Assembly: GCA_002104905.1 (NCBI GenBank)
Contig: MCFE01000616.1
Coordinates: 1 to 52,617, forward strand
DNA: 52,617 nucleotides
Direction of reading: 5' to 3'
DNA from: Basidiobolus meristosporus CBS 931.73
Taxonomy: Eukaryota; Basidiobolomycota; Basidiobolomycetes; Basidiobolales; Basidiobolaceae
Part shown: positions 32,552 through 43,047 of the stretch, one piece after another
Numbering within the stretch: position 1 is the first letter of the stretch
Layout of the letters: each line of letters opens with the position of its first letter
Program-made: the position numbers and the translations under genes
The notes under the pieces: model-generated
Told to the model about the DNA's origin: nothing
The model's input: the letters and a program-made list of their open reading frames with translations, nothing else
Database searches by the model: none

Positions 32552-35345
32552 ATGTACAGATTTACGCTTATCCTACTCATAGTAATCGCCCAAACATTCT
32601 GCGCAGATATCCTTCCTCGGGTGGGCGTCACGAGCGGAGCCATAGCATGGAGGTTGGCGAGGTTCAGGAATTACTCCGAGTTCAGAACAGCCTCGGGCGC
32701 GTCGAACTTCACCAGAATGAAAGAGCTGGTGTCAATGGATAAAGTGGTGGCCTACGACAACGATGGAAATATGATTTTCTCGCGAGAAGACATGCCCCCT
32801 GTGTACCTGGATAATCAATCGGATTTCCTCATCCTACGCGACGGGTTTGCTTACTTTTACTTAGACTATGGTTTCGCCTCTCAGCCACTGTTTCTGCAGC
32901 TATTTAGCAAAGACGGGGTGCGCACGGGGGAAAAGCTTACCATGGCGGAGTGTCACCAGTTTTCAGTGGTTGGGAGCCGGTCCTCGGAAAATACACTTCT
33001 AATAGCCTGGATTGAGTCCAGAAACAGCACCATCGAGCTGTCTTACCGACTTGTTGATTCCGGCGGGCGGTTTCTAACTTCACCAATTCTGTTGGATAGT
33101 GTAATTTGGAACGAATCCGTAGATATGTTCAGCTTATCCACCTCCAGCGTGGTGAATGGGGGGTTTCTAATCAATTGGGTTGGGCTCGATGAAACCACTC
33201 AACAATTCGTAATCAAGTCGGCGTATATCGCAGCCCAACACCCAACAACATATGCAGGGCCCGCCATACTGGCTGACCACCAAGACACCGGCTTTCTCAG
33301 ATTGCTTAGTTGCGGCGGGATTCAGGTGGATGAGGGTCACACCTGTCTGTATGAGCATTGGGGTTCGATTAGCGGCTCTATGGTTGAGCGGGCCACTTAC
33401 ATGCTAACCTTTGCGTACACTGGCTCGGTCCGCAGCGCCCCTATTCTGTTGGACCGATCGATAGTTGATTCCAGCACTGCTCGCTTCCCGAAAGTCGCCG
33501 CCACTTTACCTTACGGAGGCCTACTATTATCGGACCCGCAAAACCACACTGTTTCCTTGATTGACGGCCAGGAAGCACGCTTCCTACAGGGAGATATCGG
33601 CACCTCCATCAGTATTCTACCCAACAATACCGTTCTCTCTTTGAACCAATCGAGCGGTGCGTGGAGCGTGGTAGAAGGATGGAGTGTGGTCAGCACAAAC
33701 ATCCCCAAAACTCTACCAGGTATTTAGCCATTTCACATATGGTGCACCCCATCACGCTGACATTATCACCATTGCTGCAGAATCCAAGTACGATAACAAT
33801 CCCATCATCACGTCAACCTTCCCCTCAATAGGTTCAGTAGTTTCAATCTCAACCAATAATCTCAGTATAACCTTCTTGCAAAATCCCCAGGGATATCTTC
33901 AATCCACAGGCAAACTAGCGATATATCGATCGAGAGACCCCTACCACCCTCGACAAATCATACCGGTCTCCGAGGGGGTCGTGGCCCATGATTTCCAAGC
34001 GCAGATTCTGCCGTCCACTCTGAATAGCCCCGATTCCGAATACTTCGTAGTGGTTGACCCAGGCGCGTTTATCGCCAGTGCCGGTAACCCGGTGCCGGGT
34101 ATACCTCCCAACGTGTGGAAGTTCCGGACGCAGAAAGGTAGGCTTGCTCATTCATCTAAACGCGCTTTCAGTCTCTCACATCGGTCTATCAGATAGTTTG
34201 GAGAAAGGTACTCCAGCACCGGCATCGGCCTTTGTCACCGTACTAACGCTTTGGCGCAGATACTGAGTCTGTGTATTTTCAGATCCGGCTAAGTTCTCCA
34301 GGTGATTCGATGGCCAATCTGGCCGACGAGTTGCAGAGCTTTCTCCCGATCGCCGAGAGTGGCCGGTTGAGAGCAAAGCTACTCCGAACCGAAGATAGCC
34401 TGGATGTTTACCAAGTGAAAATAGGTGGCGGCGAGAATGTTCAGCGATCAGCCATGAATCTCTATGCCGACTTTCGGGTGATGCTGGAGCACAAGGAGAT
34501 CTCGATTCTGTCGTTCGGCAATGCCACACGGCTCATTGACGCCCAGTATGGCGCCACCATGGAAGGTCAGTCGTTCGTGTGGATCATGCAAGTATATTCA
34601 ACATATTCACCGTGATCGCACTTTAGCTGATGTTGTCTGGCATTACCCGGCACACCTTGCGATCATTGGGGCCGCTGCGATTCTGCTTGTGTTTTATGCA
34701 TTCTGCCGATATCGCTACCCCTCAGCGCGAAACTCAATGGTGATCGTGACTGGGCTGTGTGCGTATAGCTTTGTAGTCAGTACGCTGTTTGTTCTTGTTA
34801 GCAGCGAAGAAGTCAAACAGCTGCAAATGATCGCAAGCATACTCTACATACTCCCATATGTTCTGAACATGATCCTTGTGCTGGGGATCATAGTTCGGCA
34901 GGTGTCGGGAAATGCAATGTTCTATGTCTGGCTTTCCAATCGAACCTTCGTCACAACTATCGTAACGTTGATATCGGCATCGAATCCAGCGCTGTTGACT
35001 TTGCTATCATCCAGAATCTTCGGGATTGACTGGCTGGATGCCCCGGTCTCTGAAGGGTTTCACAAACGTGTCATCTATGCCATAATGGTCAATGTGGTAA
35101 CGAAGGATGTGCCATTCCTAGTAATCCAATCGCTTTTCCGGAAGCTCTATGGCTATTTTAAGATCATCCCTTACTTGTGCCTGGTCTCATGCGTGGTGAA
35201 CATTCTTATGGGCATCACGTTGTGTGCATATCATTTTTGGTATCGCCCCAAGGGGCTGATGGCCCTTCGCAACTCTTCAGATTCCCTCTCCTCAAGCCCA
35301 TCTGCGCATCAGAAGCACTCTTCCCGGGTTTCCTCGTTTTATTGA
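32552..35345 (+). CDS. Secreted/membrane mosaic protein B, paralogue of A
   Basis: An 854-residue protein in five exons: 32552-33719, 33781-34137, 34193-34207, 34260-34565 and 34627-35345. A signal peptide (MYRFTLILLIVIAQTFC) precedes the ectodomain, whose shared landmarks with A are RFRNYSEF, VVAYD..GN, DTGFLRLLSCGG..C.YE.W and LPYGGLLL. The Ig-like exon has exactly the same length as in A (357 nt) and reads NLSITFLQ, EYFVVVDPGAF and PNVWKFRT. A 15-nt microexon (DSLEK), an alpha/beta module (ADELQSFLPIAESGRL) and a membrane domain of about six segments with TKDVPFLVIQSLF follow. A Ser-rich cytosolic tail ends in SSRVSSFY. Intron phases are all 1, as in A. The two genes lie 13 kb apart and are old duplicates by their divergence. 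Confidence 0.85.
34193..34207 (+). other. 15-nt microexon of mosaic gene B
   Basis: The acceptor CAG ends at 34192 and the donor GTACTC begins at 34208. It encodes the D-S-L-E-K junction and corresponds to 18394-18408 in gene A. Confidence 0.8.
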
Positions 35346-35458
35346 TGCTGGTGTGGTCTGAGAGCCTATATATAGATGTGTACATTTGCATGATGTAATA
35401 TGAAATAAATGCCGAAATAATCCATCATATGCTTGATCTATGGCGTTTATTTATATAT

Positions 35459-36967
35459 TTACTTATCTACCGACTCGCTGATGGCTGCTTCCTGGGCTTC
35501 GAGAACCTCCGAGTTACGGACTCGAATGGTTACTGGCACAGCGGGATCAGCGCCTTCACCGGTGCTGGACATGTTGCCAACTGGAGCGTCAGGGATAATG
35601 GGGACGTTAGGGTTGGGTGTGGCATTGGATCTTCTGCGGGCAGTGGTGTCCTTGATTCGTGCCACCAGCTGGTTGTTGTGTGAGCCGATTTGGTGAGAGT
35701 TCATGAATCCATAAGCAGTCTCTCCCAGAACCGCCAGATCGGTGCCCATCAGCTCCTCGTCATCCCTGAGCCTCAGCTTGAGCCCACTCTTCTCCATGAC
35801 CCAAAGAGTCAAATAGGTTACTACAAAAGACCAGCCCGTGATTGCCCCAATGGCTGCCAGCTGCACTGGAACCTGGATCCAATGGCGATCGAACCAACCG
35901 CCCAATGGGATATTTTGCGCCCCTTCAGGGTAACTCAATGCTATCACTGATTGCTGTGAGAAGATCCCTGTCATCAGAGTCCCGACAATCCCGCTGACAT
36001 AATGGACTGCAAACACATCCAGACAGTCATCAAATGGGAACAGCCGATTCTTATTCGCCACGCAGAAATGACAGATAAGCGCACCGAAAAGACCGAATGC
36101 CAGGGAGGATGATGCGGTTACGAATCCGGCTGCTGGGGTGATCGTAGCTAGTCCAGCGACGGCCCCAGTACAGATCCCCACCAGCGACCATTTCTTGGTG
36201 TTGTAGTAGTCGATCATAACCCACACCAGACCACCTACGCAGCCTGCGAGATGGGTGACCACTACCGCGTTCATCCCCCTGGCGTTGGCTGCAAGTGCGC
36301 TACCTCCGTTGAAGCCGAACCACCCGAACCACAACATGGCAGTGCCCAAAAACACGAATGCAACATTGTTGGGTGCAAAATGGCTTTGCTTGTTGTAATC
36401 TCTTCGCTCTCCAATAAGCAATGCATAGGCGCCTGCAGCTGCTCCTGAGGTCAAATGTACTGTGGTTCCGCCAGCATAATCTTGAACGCCGAGCTTTGCA
36501 AGCCAACCAAGAGGGTTCCATACCCACATTGCGCAGATATTGTACACCAACGTGGACCAGATAAATAAGAAGATGATCACTGGGCCGATTTTCATACGTT
36601 CAGCTGTAGAACCAAAGGCCAGGGCGGGGGTAATGACGGCAAACATGCACTGATATATGAAATAGGTCGACGATGGTATGGTAGGGGCATTGGAGTGGGG
36701 CTCTCTACCGATATGCCGAGCAACTATGTGGTGAAGGTTCCCGATAAAGCTGTTGTTGGTGGTTTCGCTGAAGGTCAAGGAGTAGCCCCAGAAATACCAC
36801 TGTAGCGATACTACGCACGTTGAGACCATCATAAGGAACATGAGTGAAAGAGTATGATTGGACCTAGCAAGTCCTCCGTAGAAGAAGCCGAGCCCTAAGC
36901 ACATTAGAAAAACAAGTGCAGCGGACACCACGGTCCAAGCTGTATCTCCGGGATCAAGTGCGGCCAT
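35459..36967 (-). CDS. Ammonium transporter (Amt/Mep family)
   Basis: A 502-residue intronless plasma-membrane ammonium channel/transporter with 11 predicted helices. Motifs are FYGGLARS near the N-terminus, FAVITPALAFGSTAERMK, DYAGGTTVHLTSGAAAGAYA with the first pore His, WFGFNGGSALAAN, and CLDVFAVHYVSGIVGTL with the second pore His. The C-terminal cytosolic tail begins LRLRDDEELMGTDLAVLGE, the conserved regulatory segment, and continues into a variable tail. The start MAALDPGDTAWT at 36967 matches the family's N-terminus; the longer open frame to 37051 adds nothing conserved. It is convergent with mosaic gene B (113-base gap). It serves nitrogen uptake and possibly ammonium sensing (Mep2-type), which sequence alone does not settle. 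Confidence 0.95.
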   Translation of the reverse strand: MAALDPGDTAWTVVSAALVFLMCLGLGFFYGGLARSNHTLSLMFLMMVSTCVVSLQWYFWGYSLTFSETTNNSFIGNLHHIVARHIGREPHSNAPTIPSSTYFIYQCMFAVITPALAFGSTAERMKIGPVIIFLFIWSTLVYNICAMWVWNPLGWLAKLGVQDYAGGTTVHLTSGAAAGAYALLIGERRDYNKQSHFAPNNVAFVFLGTAMLWFGWFGFNGGSALAANARGMNAVVVTHLAGCVGGLVWVMIDYYNTKKWSLVGICTGAVAGLATITPAAGFVTASSSLAFGLFGALICHFCVANKNRLFPFDDCLDVFAVHYVSGIVGTLMTGIFSQQSVIALSYPEGAQNIPLGGWFDRHWIQVPVQLAAIGAITGWSFVVTYLTLWVMEKSGLKLRLRDDEELMGTDLAVLGETAYGFMNSHQIGSHNNQLVARIKDTTARRRSNATPNPNVPIIPDAPVGNMSSTGEGADPAVPVTIRVRNSEVLEAQEAAISESVDK

Positions 36968-37766
36968 GACTAGTGTGAATTGTTTGGACTGTGACCACAC
37001 GATCTTATTATATTTATGCTTAATACGCGAACAGATGACCAAGCCATTCAAGGAAATCCATTCGTCGATTGAATGTCTCGATAAGTATTGGACATGTTTG
37101 GTAAGCGTACCCTCAGTTTCGTCATGACCAACTTCTAATTGGTGCTTGCATCCTTTTTTTGACCCATACTCATCTCAGTCTCAATCTGTTCTAGAGTGAC
37201 GGGTAAAATTGGTGTTGTGGCCTTCTAGGGTGACGGGTAAAATTGGTGTTGTGGCCTTCTAGGGTGACGGGTAAAATTGGTGTTGTGGCCTTCTAGGGTG
37301 ACGGGTAAAATTGCGCTCTCATCAAAAATAGTAATATGTTGCTTGGTTTATACTCTGAAGGTTGCCTCGTTTATACACTTAAGGCTATTCCTTCTTCCCA
37401 TTTTTAATTTACCCTCGGGATGCTATATATTCAAATATGAAAACAGCTCACTGTTGCAAAACCTTTGTTCTGGTAATCCATTAGACCATTCGGGTGACAG
37501 AAAGTTCTTGAAACAGATTCCATTCCAAGCACTAGGCCAATGCGAAAATCCTAGTCCATATGTGTCAGTTAGTGCTCACTTGCCAGACACCAGTTATTTC
37601 AATTAAAACCACGATGAATTGATCATCACCCAGTATGTTTCCATTGTGTTACAAGTCGCTGATGTAATAGTAGCTACCAAATCTGGTCAGCAATGTATAT
37701 CATGATTAACGATAAAAAAGTTGGCAATTGATTCATTCTTGTTTTATTTGGTCGAACAATAGGAAT
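36968..37766. other. Intergenic, transporter promoter with minisatellite
   Basis: No gene. It contains the 34-bp tandem repeat described separately and the 3' region of LPMO copy 1. GATA-type motifs cannot be assigned with confidence. Confidence 0.45.
37189..37313 (+). repeat. 34-bp minisatellite, 3.7 copies
   Basis: Units start at 37189, 37223, 37257 and 37291, the last being partial (23 nt). Each begins TTCTAGGGTGACGGGTAAAA. Units 2 and 3 are identical, and unit 1 differs by a single base (AGAG for AGGG). It lies about 220 bases upstream of the ammonium transporter ATG. Confidence 0.95.
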
Positions 37767-38720
37767 TTAATAATCACAGTACATTTGATTCACACCCCCA
37801 CGACAAACGGTTCCTGGAGCACAACGTTGTGTATATTCATATCCATTCGTGCAGACCTTGAACTCCCGGGATTGCCCAGGACTAACACATTTGGTCTCAA
37901 AGCCAGAACAGCGGCCAGGTTTGTTGCCTGGCTTAGATGGCTCAGTAGGGACCGGGTTGGAGGTAACCGTAGGCTTGTCAGAAGCAGCAGGCTTGGTGGG
38001 GGTAGGCTTGGCCGAGTCAGTGCTAGAAGGAGCTGGCTTGGTAGAGGTCGGCTTAGGTGGGGTGGAAGGCTCAGGATTGGTCTCGCTGCTGCCATTCCCA
38101 GTCACCTTCACCGTAGGTCTCTTGGGGAACAGGTCCTTGCCACTATACCCACCGTGAGTGAACTCGGGGATAGTGACATATCCAGGAAGATTGGCAACAA
38201 GCAGCTTTGGTCCGGTAATCGAGCCACTCGGGCTGCCTTGGACCTCAATATCAGCGCAGTTCATGTAGTACTCGCGATTTCCAGTCTTGTTGATCCAAGC
38301 CCAGGCAAATGTGGCCCTGCCACTGGGTGCCCCGGCTGGAATGGTGATGCTGTACTCACGAGACGCGATCAGGCAGTCGTCAAAGACATCCTTGAGGACA
38401 ACATAGGTCTTGTCATCGTAGGAGAGAGCGAATTGGCAATGGCCACCATCGTGAGGAGCTCCTCCCCCGATCTTTACTGGGAGACTGTTTCCAGCCTTGA
38501 TGGTCTGAACCACTCCGCCCTTGCCAAAGCCACGGCAAGGATATGGCCAACGACCCGTCTCCAATGGCGACGTCATGTCGTAATCAGGAGTACCCTTGTA
38601 AGTCGGGTTATACTGAGACTGACGTGGAGGTGGTTGGACCATTTCCATATGCCCCAAAGCATAGGGAGCAAGAGCCAGCAATGCAAGCGCGGGGAGAGAA
38701 AGCTTCGAGAGGACCATCAT
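37767..38720 (-). CDS. AA11-like chitin LPMO with C-terminal Cys-rich binding module, copy 1
   Basis: A 317-residue secreted copper monooxygenase, intronless. The signal peptide ends ...APYALG and the mature protein starts His-Met-Glu, supplying the N-terminal His of the copper brace. The second His is in GGHCQFALSYD. The segment ATFAWAWINKTGNREYYMNC is typical of AA11 chitin-active LPMOs. A linker of about 65 residues rich in Pro, Thr and Ser follows. The C-terminal module of about 47 residues (RCSGFETKC, EFKVCTNG, CAPGTVCRGG) resembles CBM19-type chitin binding. It oxidatively cleaves crystalline chitin with O2 or H2O2. The protein is identical to that at 39514-40467. Confidence 0.88.
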   Translation of the reverse strand: MMVLSKLSLPALALLALAPYALGHMEMVQPPPRQSQYNPTYKGTPDYDMTSPLETGRWPYPCRGFGKGGVVQTIKAGNSLPVKIGGGAPHDGGHCQFALSYDDKTYVVLKDVFDDCLIASREYSITIPAGAPSGRATFAWAWINKTGNREYYMNCADIEVQGSPSGSITGPKLLVANLPGYVTIPEFTHGGYSGKDLFPKRPTVKVTGNGSSETNPEPSTPPKPTSTKPAPSSTDSAKPTPTKPAASDKPTVTSNPVPTEPSKPGNKPGRCSGFETKCVSPGQSREFKVCTNGYEYTQRCAPGTVCRGGVNQMYCDY

Positions 38721-38829
38721 GTTAGAGAAGTAGAGGAATAATATAGCCAGCTAGCCTGCTAGAAGATTTGCAGATTTATCTATGCCAGTAGATAGATGTG
38801 GTTGCTGGTGAGGCAGGAACCCTTCAGAG

Positions 38830-38837
38830 TATTTATA
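38830..38837 (-). promoter_or_regulatory. TATA box of LPMO copy 1
   Basis: TATAAATA on the minus strand, 110 bases upstream of the ATG. It is conserved in sequence and spacing in copy 2. Confidence 0.65.
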
Positions 38838-39513
38838 GTAGTTAGTGCGGGGAATCGGCATAGATTAAGAATGGCTAAAGAATGGTTGGTAAATTCCTTG
38901 AACTTTGGAGCTAGTCAATGTACCTTTCCGATTTAGTGTGCTTTATGGGATGTTTCGATGTACTACAAATGTCATTTTCTACTCTTGTTAAACATTTATT
39001 ATCCATATATAGGATTCTTGAGTGCTAGGGATCCTAATGCTGTGCTCGGATATCTAGCATTTCAAGTATTTACATCAATTAGCGCAGTTACACCACATGA
39101 ATCTATTCGGGATGAGGATTGTGGATGTTGGCCATCATTTTAAGTTTTACCAGACTCAGCATTGCATGCACAGCTTCCATATTATCGTATATAACCAGGT
39201 TGCGCATATCTTGTTTTAACTTGGAGATTATTCCATCCAGAAGGATAATTTGATATATTTCATCTAAATCGTGGTCTCCACATTAATTAGTGCTATATTG
39301 TGAGAACACTCTTGGCGACCAGCAATGGGAGTGAATCTATGCCGAATATACCTTATATTTCAGTAATATGTTCCTCGAATACGTGCATTTATCATATGTT
39401 ACTAATAACCGAATTTAATACCTACTCAACTGCCATTTATATTGGCATTGTTTGATATCGATCATTAAATGTGAATTTTATTTGGTTGAAGTACCATTTC
39501 TCAGATTAATTAC
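38838..39513. other. Spacer between LPMO copies
   Basis: AT-rich and gene-free. Similarity between the copies ends about 15-20 bases upstream of the TATA box on one side and at the stop codon on the other, so the spacer is unique sequence. Confidence 0.5.
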
Positions 39514-40467
39514 CTAGTAGTCACAGTACATTTGATTCACACCACCACGACAAACGGTTCCTGGAGCACATCGTTGTGTATATTCATAACCATTGGTGCA
39601 GACCTTGAACTCCCGGGATTGCCCAGGGCTAACACATTTGGTCTCAAAGCCAGAGCAGCGGCCAGGTTTGTTGCCTGGTTTAGATGGCTCAGTAGGGACC
39701 GGGTTGGAGGTAACCGTAGGCTTGTCAGAAGCAGCAGGCTTGGTAGGGGTAGGCTTGGCCGAGTCAGTGCTAGAAGGAGCTGGCTTGGTAGAGGTCGGCT
39801 TAGGTGGGGTGGAAGGCTCAGGATTGGTCTCGCTGCTGCCATTCCCAGTCACCTTCACCGTAGGTCTCTTGGGGAACAGGTCCTTGCCACTATACCCACC
39901 GTGAGTAAACTCGGGGATAGTGACATATCCAGGAAGATTGGCAACAAGCAGCTTTGGTCCGGTAATCGAGCCACTCGGGCTGCCTTGGACCTCAATATCA
40001 GCGCAGTTCATGTAGTACTCGCGATTTCCAGTCTTGTTGATCCAAGCCCAGGCAAATGTGGCCCTGCCACTGGGTGCCCCGGCTGGAATGGTAATGCTGT
40101 ACTCACGAGACGCGATCAGGCAGTCGTCAAAGACATCCTTGAGGACAACATAGGTCTTGTCATCGTAGGAGAGAGCGAATTGGCAATGGCCACCATCGTG
40201 AGGAGCTCCTCCCCCGATCTTTACTGGGAGACTGTTTCCAGCCTTGATGGTCTGAACCACTCCGCCCTTGCCAAAGCCACGGCAAGGATATGGCCAACGA
40301 CCCGTCTCCAATGGCGACGTCATGTCGTAATCAGGAGTACCCTTGTAAGTCGGGTTATACTGAGACTGACGTGGAGGTGGTTGGACCATTTCCATATGTC
40401 CCAAAGCATAGGGAGCAAGAGCCAGCAATGCAAGCGCGGGGAGAGAAAGCTTCGAGAGGACCATCAT
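39514..40467 (-). CDS. AA11-like chitin LPMO, copy 2 (identical protein)
   Basis: It encodes the same 317 residues as copy 1. The two genes differ at roughly a dozen positions, all silent, including the stop codon (TAG here, TAA in copy 1). The duplicated unit is about 1.1 kb: coding region plus about 130 bases of promoter with the TATA box. Complete protein identity with only silent change points to purifying selection after duplication, or to gene conversion. Confidence 0.88.
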   Translation of the reverse strand: MMVLSKLSLPALALLALAPYALGHMEMVQPPPRQSQYNPTYKGTPDYDMTSPLETGRWPYPCRGFGKGGVVQTIKAGNSLPVKIGGGAPHDGGHCQFALSYDDKTYVVLKDVFDDCLIASREYSITIPAGAPSGRATFAWAWINKTGNREYYMNCADIEVQGSPSGSITGPKLLVANLPGYVTIPEFTHGGYSGKDLFPKRPTVKVTGNGSSETNPEPSTPPKPTSTKPAPSSTDSAKPTPTKPAASDKPTVTSNPVPTEPSKPGNKPGRCSGFETKCVSPGQSREFKVCTNGYEYTQRCAPGTVCRGGVNQMYCDY

Positions 40468-40576
40468 GTTAGAGAAGTAGAGGAATAATATAGCCAGCTA
40501 GCCTGCTAGAAGATTTGCAGATTTATCTATGCCAGTAGATAGATGTAGTTGATGGTGAGGCAGGAACCCTTCAGAG

Positions 40577-40584
40577 TATTTATA
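40577..40584 (-). promoter_or_regulatory. TATA box of LPMO copy 2
   Basis: TATAAATA, 110 bases upstream of the ATG, in the duplicated promoter segment. Confidence 0.65.
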
Positions 40585-42735
40585 GTAGTTGGTGCGGAGA
40601 ATCAGTACAGATATAGGATGACTGAAGGGTGGTTGTGAAATTTCTTAAAACTACTATTACTAGTCAACACTACTTATTACACAAGAGTTTGAGGCAATTA
40701 TCCTTCTGCTTTTACATTACGATACCGTTTACAGCGTGACATTTTTCACTGTTCCTTTTGGTTGAACATTCACTACCCATATATAGCATTATTAAGGACC
40801 AGGGCCTACCTTACAATGAGCACATAGATATAGGTTACACACTATGCATATGGCTTCTGAATGCCAAAGTTTGTAATGAAAATCTGGAACTTGCAAGGTA
40901 ACTCGATATGCTACAATCGATAGTAATCTTGTGCTACGGTCCCAGGACAACGTGCCACTTTTATGCAAGAAGAGCAGCAGTATTCATGCAGAAACACTGC
41001 GCGGTCCAAACCTGTAATTTGAATATTGTGTAATAACTCATTGTCACCTTAGAGAGCTATATCAAAAATTTTCTTTGGGGAAATTAACAGTATCACTTAA
41101 CATACTAGTCACAATTAGAGCTGTTCCTTACGCAAGCACCCACAGAGTCAAATCGACACCACTCACCTTCATAATCCAGCAACTAAATTGGTGGTAGCTT
41201 AAGAAGACTTGGTCAAGTCATATTAAAATCTGCTCATTAAGCGAAACTGGCTATTTTGGATTATGCTAGCCAACTGATCTTACCAGAGTTTTGGTTTTAC
41301 GGCTTCATAAAGCAGCGGTTATGGTAGTTAATTACAAGCGATGCATTTTAGGATCATTCAAATAATCTTGTGGAACGAATCCACGTTGGGGCCAAATAGG
41401 TTCGGGGTTCAATTCCTGGTTAAACTCGATTATGCTTGAATCATATTATCTCTAGTGAAATCAAATGCTTTAATTAGTTTACCACACCTTCTGGACTGAT
41501 TTTGTATGGCACTTTAATGAAACACGTTGTTTGTTTCCAGAATACTGTATAGAGCTACCCAAGTTGGAAGAAAAGATTTGATTTTCTAGCAGTAAGGTTG
41601 TTAATTTCTAACTATTATGCAATATTTGCATATACAGGTAAATAAACACCATTACTTGTACAGGTTTGTTTTTTATCCAATGGTGAAGACTAATTTATTT
41701 TTGAAAAGCAAGTGTATTAATTAGTAAATAGCCTCAAGGAATTGCCTCCTCAAATTTCCTACTGAAACTACTCACCAAACACCAACAGAAATCCAGCTTT
41801 CCTTGTATTTACAATTTTCAGCAAACAATGTTCTAGCCCTATTGAGGATCAAAATACATATATGCTTGGATATATTTTGCCTGCTTAATCTGCATCTCAA
41901 ATACTGTTATATGCAGTCCACTTACTCCTGTTTTGTACCTCAAAAGCTGACAAAAAAAAGAGGTTGATAATAGAATACTGTATCCAATCCTGGCTTGATA
42001 CTTTGCACAGAAGTTGTTTAGTTGAGGTAATCAACCTGGAGTACTCAGTCTTGGTGGTAATGAGCAGTCTTGTATTGACATATGGGGAACCAGTCAATTG
42101 TTCCTTATCAAAGAGTTTATGCTTGAGATTCACTTGAAAGCTTACAGGTATTCTGATTGTATTTTGCAGGCATCCAGCTGGTGTTTTTCCTAGATATATA
42201 TGGTAGTAAATTTTGTGGAAGTAGAGAGTGACTTATTACCAGATCTGGTATAGGTTTTATTTAGCCTTGCCTCATTCTAAAAAGCAATACTTCTTCTCTA
42301 TCTGACAGCTGGAGCCTGCAATATATAATCTTGTGTGATTAGATAAATTTGGAGCTTGGCTAAGTACTATGCTGATTATCCCTAGGCCTTTTGTATTGTT
42401 TTTCACTTGGGGATTTTGCTGGTACTCAGCAGGTAATTAACAGACACTCAGCTAGTGTGTTTCCTTTGAATTCCTAGCTGTAAGCTATTGGGGAAGTAGT
42501 GGGTAGTTTATAATCAATTCAAGTTTAAGTGCTATTCCACCTAACCTTCTACTTAGACAACACACACATTTCTTCTGCAAACAAGTTTACACTAACTGAC
42601 ATCCAAAATAAACAGTATAGATGTGGCTCCAGGGATGAGTGGAATGTGCATCATCAGAAACAACCAACCATAGATATGAATACACAGTCAGGCATAGTAG
42701 AAATTGAAACCTTTATGCTCAGAACATCAGGAGGG
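40585..42735. other. AT-rich gene-free region at the start of the distal repeat zone
   Basis: No supported gene. GC drops from the LPMO genes onward. About 42090-42190 matches, in inverted orientation, about 4945-5045 on the left flank. A sequence near 41400-41420 resembles a tRNA T-arm but does not fold into a full tRNA. Confidence 0.5.
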
Positions 42736-42736
42736 T

Positions 42737-43047
42737 TAGGGGGAAACAGTCACCAACAGGTGAAATCTTTATTTCAGTTGAAACAAAGAAGCCAGCACTA
42801 CTGTTGTAGCTTTGATACAAGAGTGTGTAGCTGAGGGGAATTTGTAGGTAAGTTTACAAGAAGTGATGATAGTTCTTCAGTGCTCAAGACACTGTTCAGG
42901 GGGAAGGGGGGTAGCAAGAGGGGTAAGAATGATTTGTGAACAACATTAATGAGGGGAATATGATAAGGATTGATATTCATCATAAAGGGAGTGTGCTGCT
43001 TCAGATATTGCAGCCAAAGGTCTGTCAAGTACTTCAGGTAGGCCAGC
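42737..43047 (-). mobile_element. LINE fragment, 5' truncated (3' terminal about 310 bp)
   Basis: This is the last part of LINE ORF2 (KLAYLKYLTDLWLQYL to the stop at 42798) plus the 3' UTR with AAATAAAGATTTCACC. It ends CCCCCTAA in LINE sense at 42736-42743 and has no poly(A). Truncation falls at about 43047, where the dispersed repeat begins. The same 3' UTR is found in the two larger copies. Confidence 0.88.

Noticed and set aside
37189-37313. CRISPR-like array
   Set aside because: Units are contiguous with no unique spacers, and the genome is eukaryotic. It is a minisatellite.
39532-40488. 318-codon + strand frame opposite LPMO copy 2 (and the similar one at 37728-38741)
   Set aside because: It is open in both copies only because the copies are near-identical and codon-biased. 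Arg/Ser-rich with no recognisable domain.
41390-41440. Possible tRNA T-arm / Pol III B box (GGGTTCAATTCC)
   Set aside because: The T-stem has a mismatch and I find no matching D-arm, anticodon arm or acceptor stem. It may be a tRNA relic.
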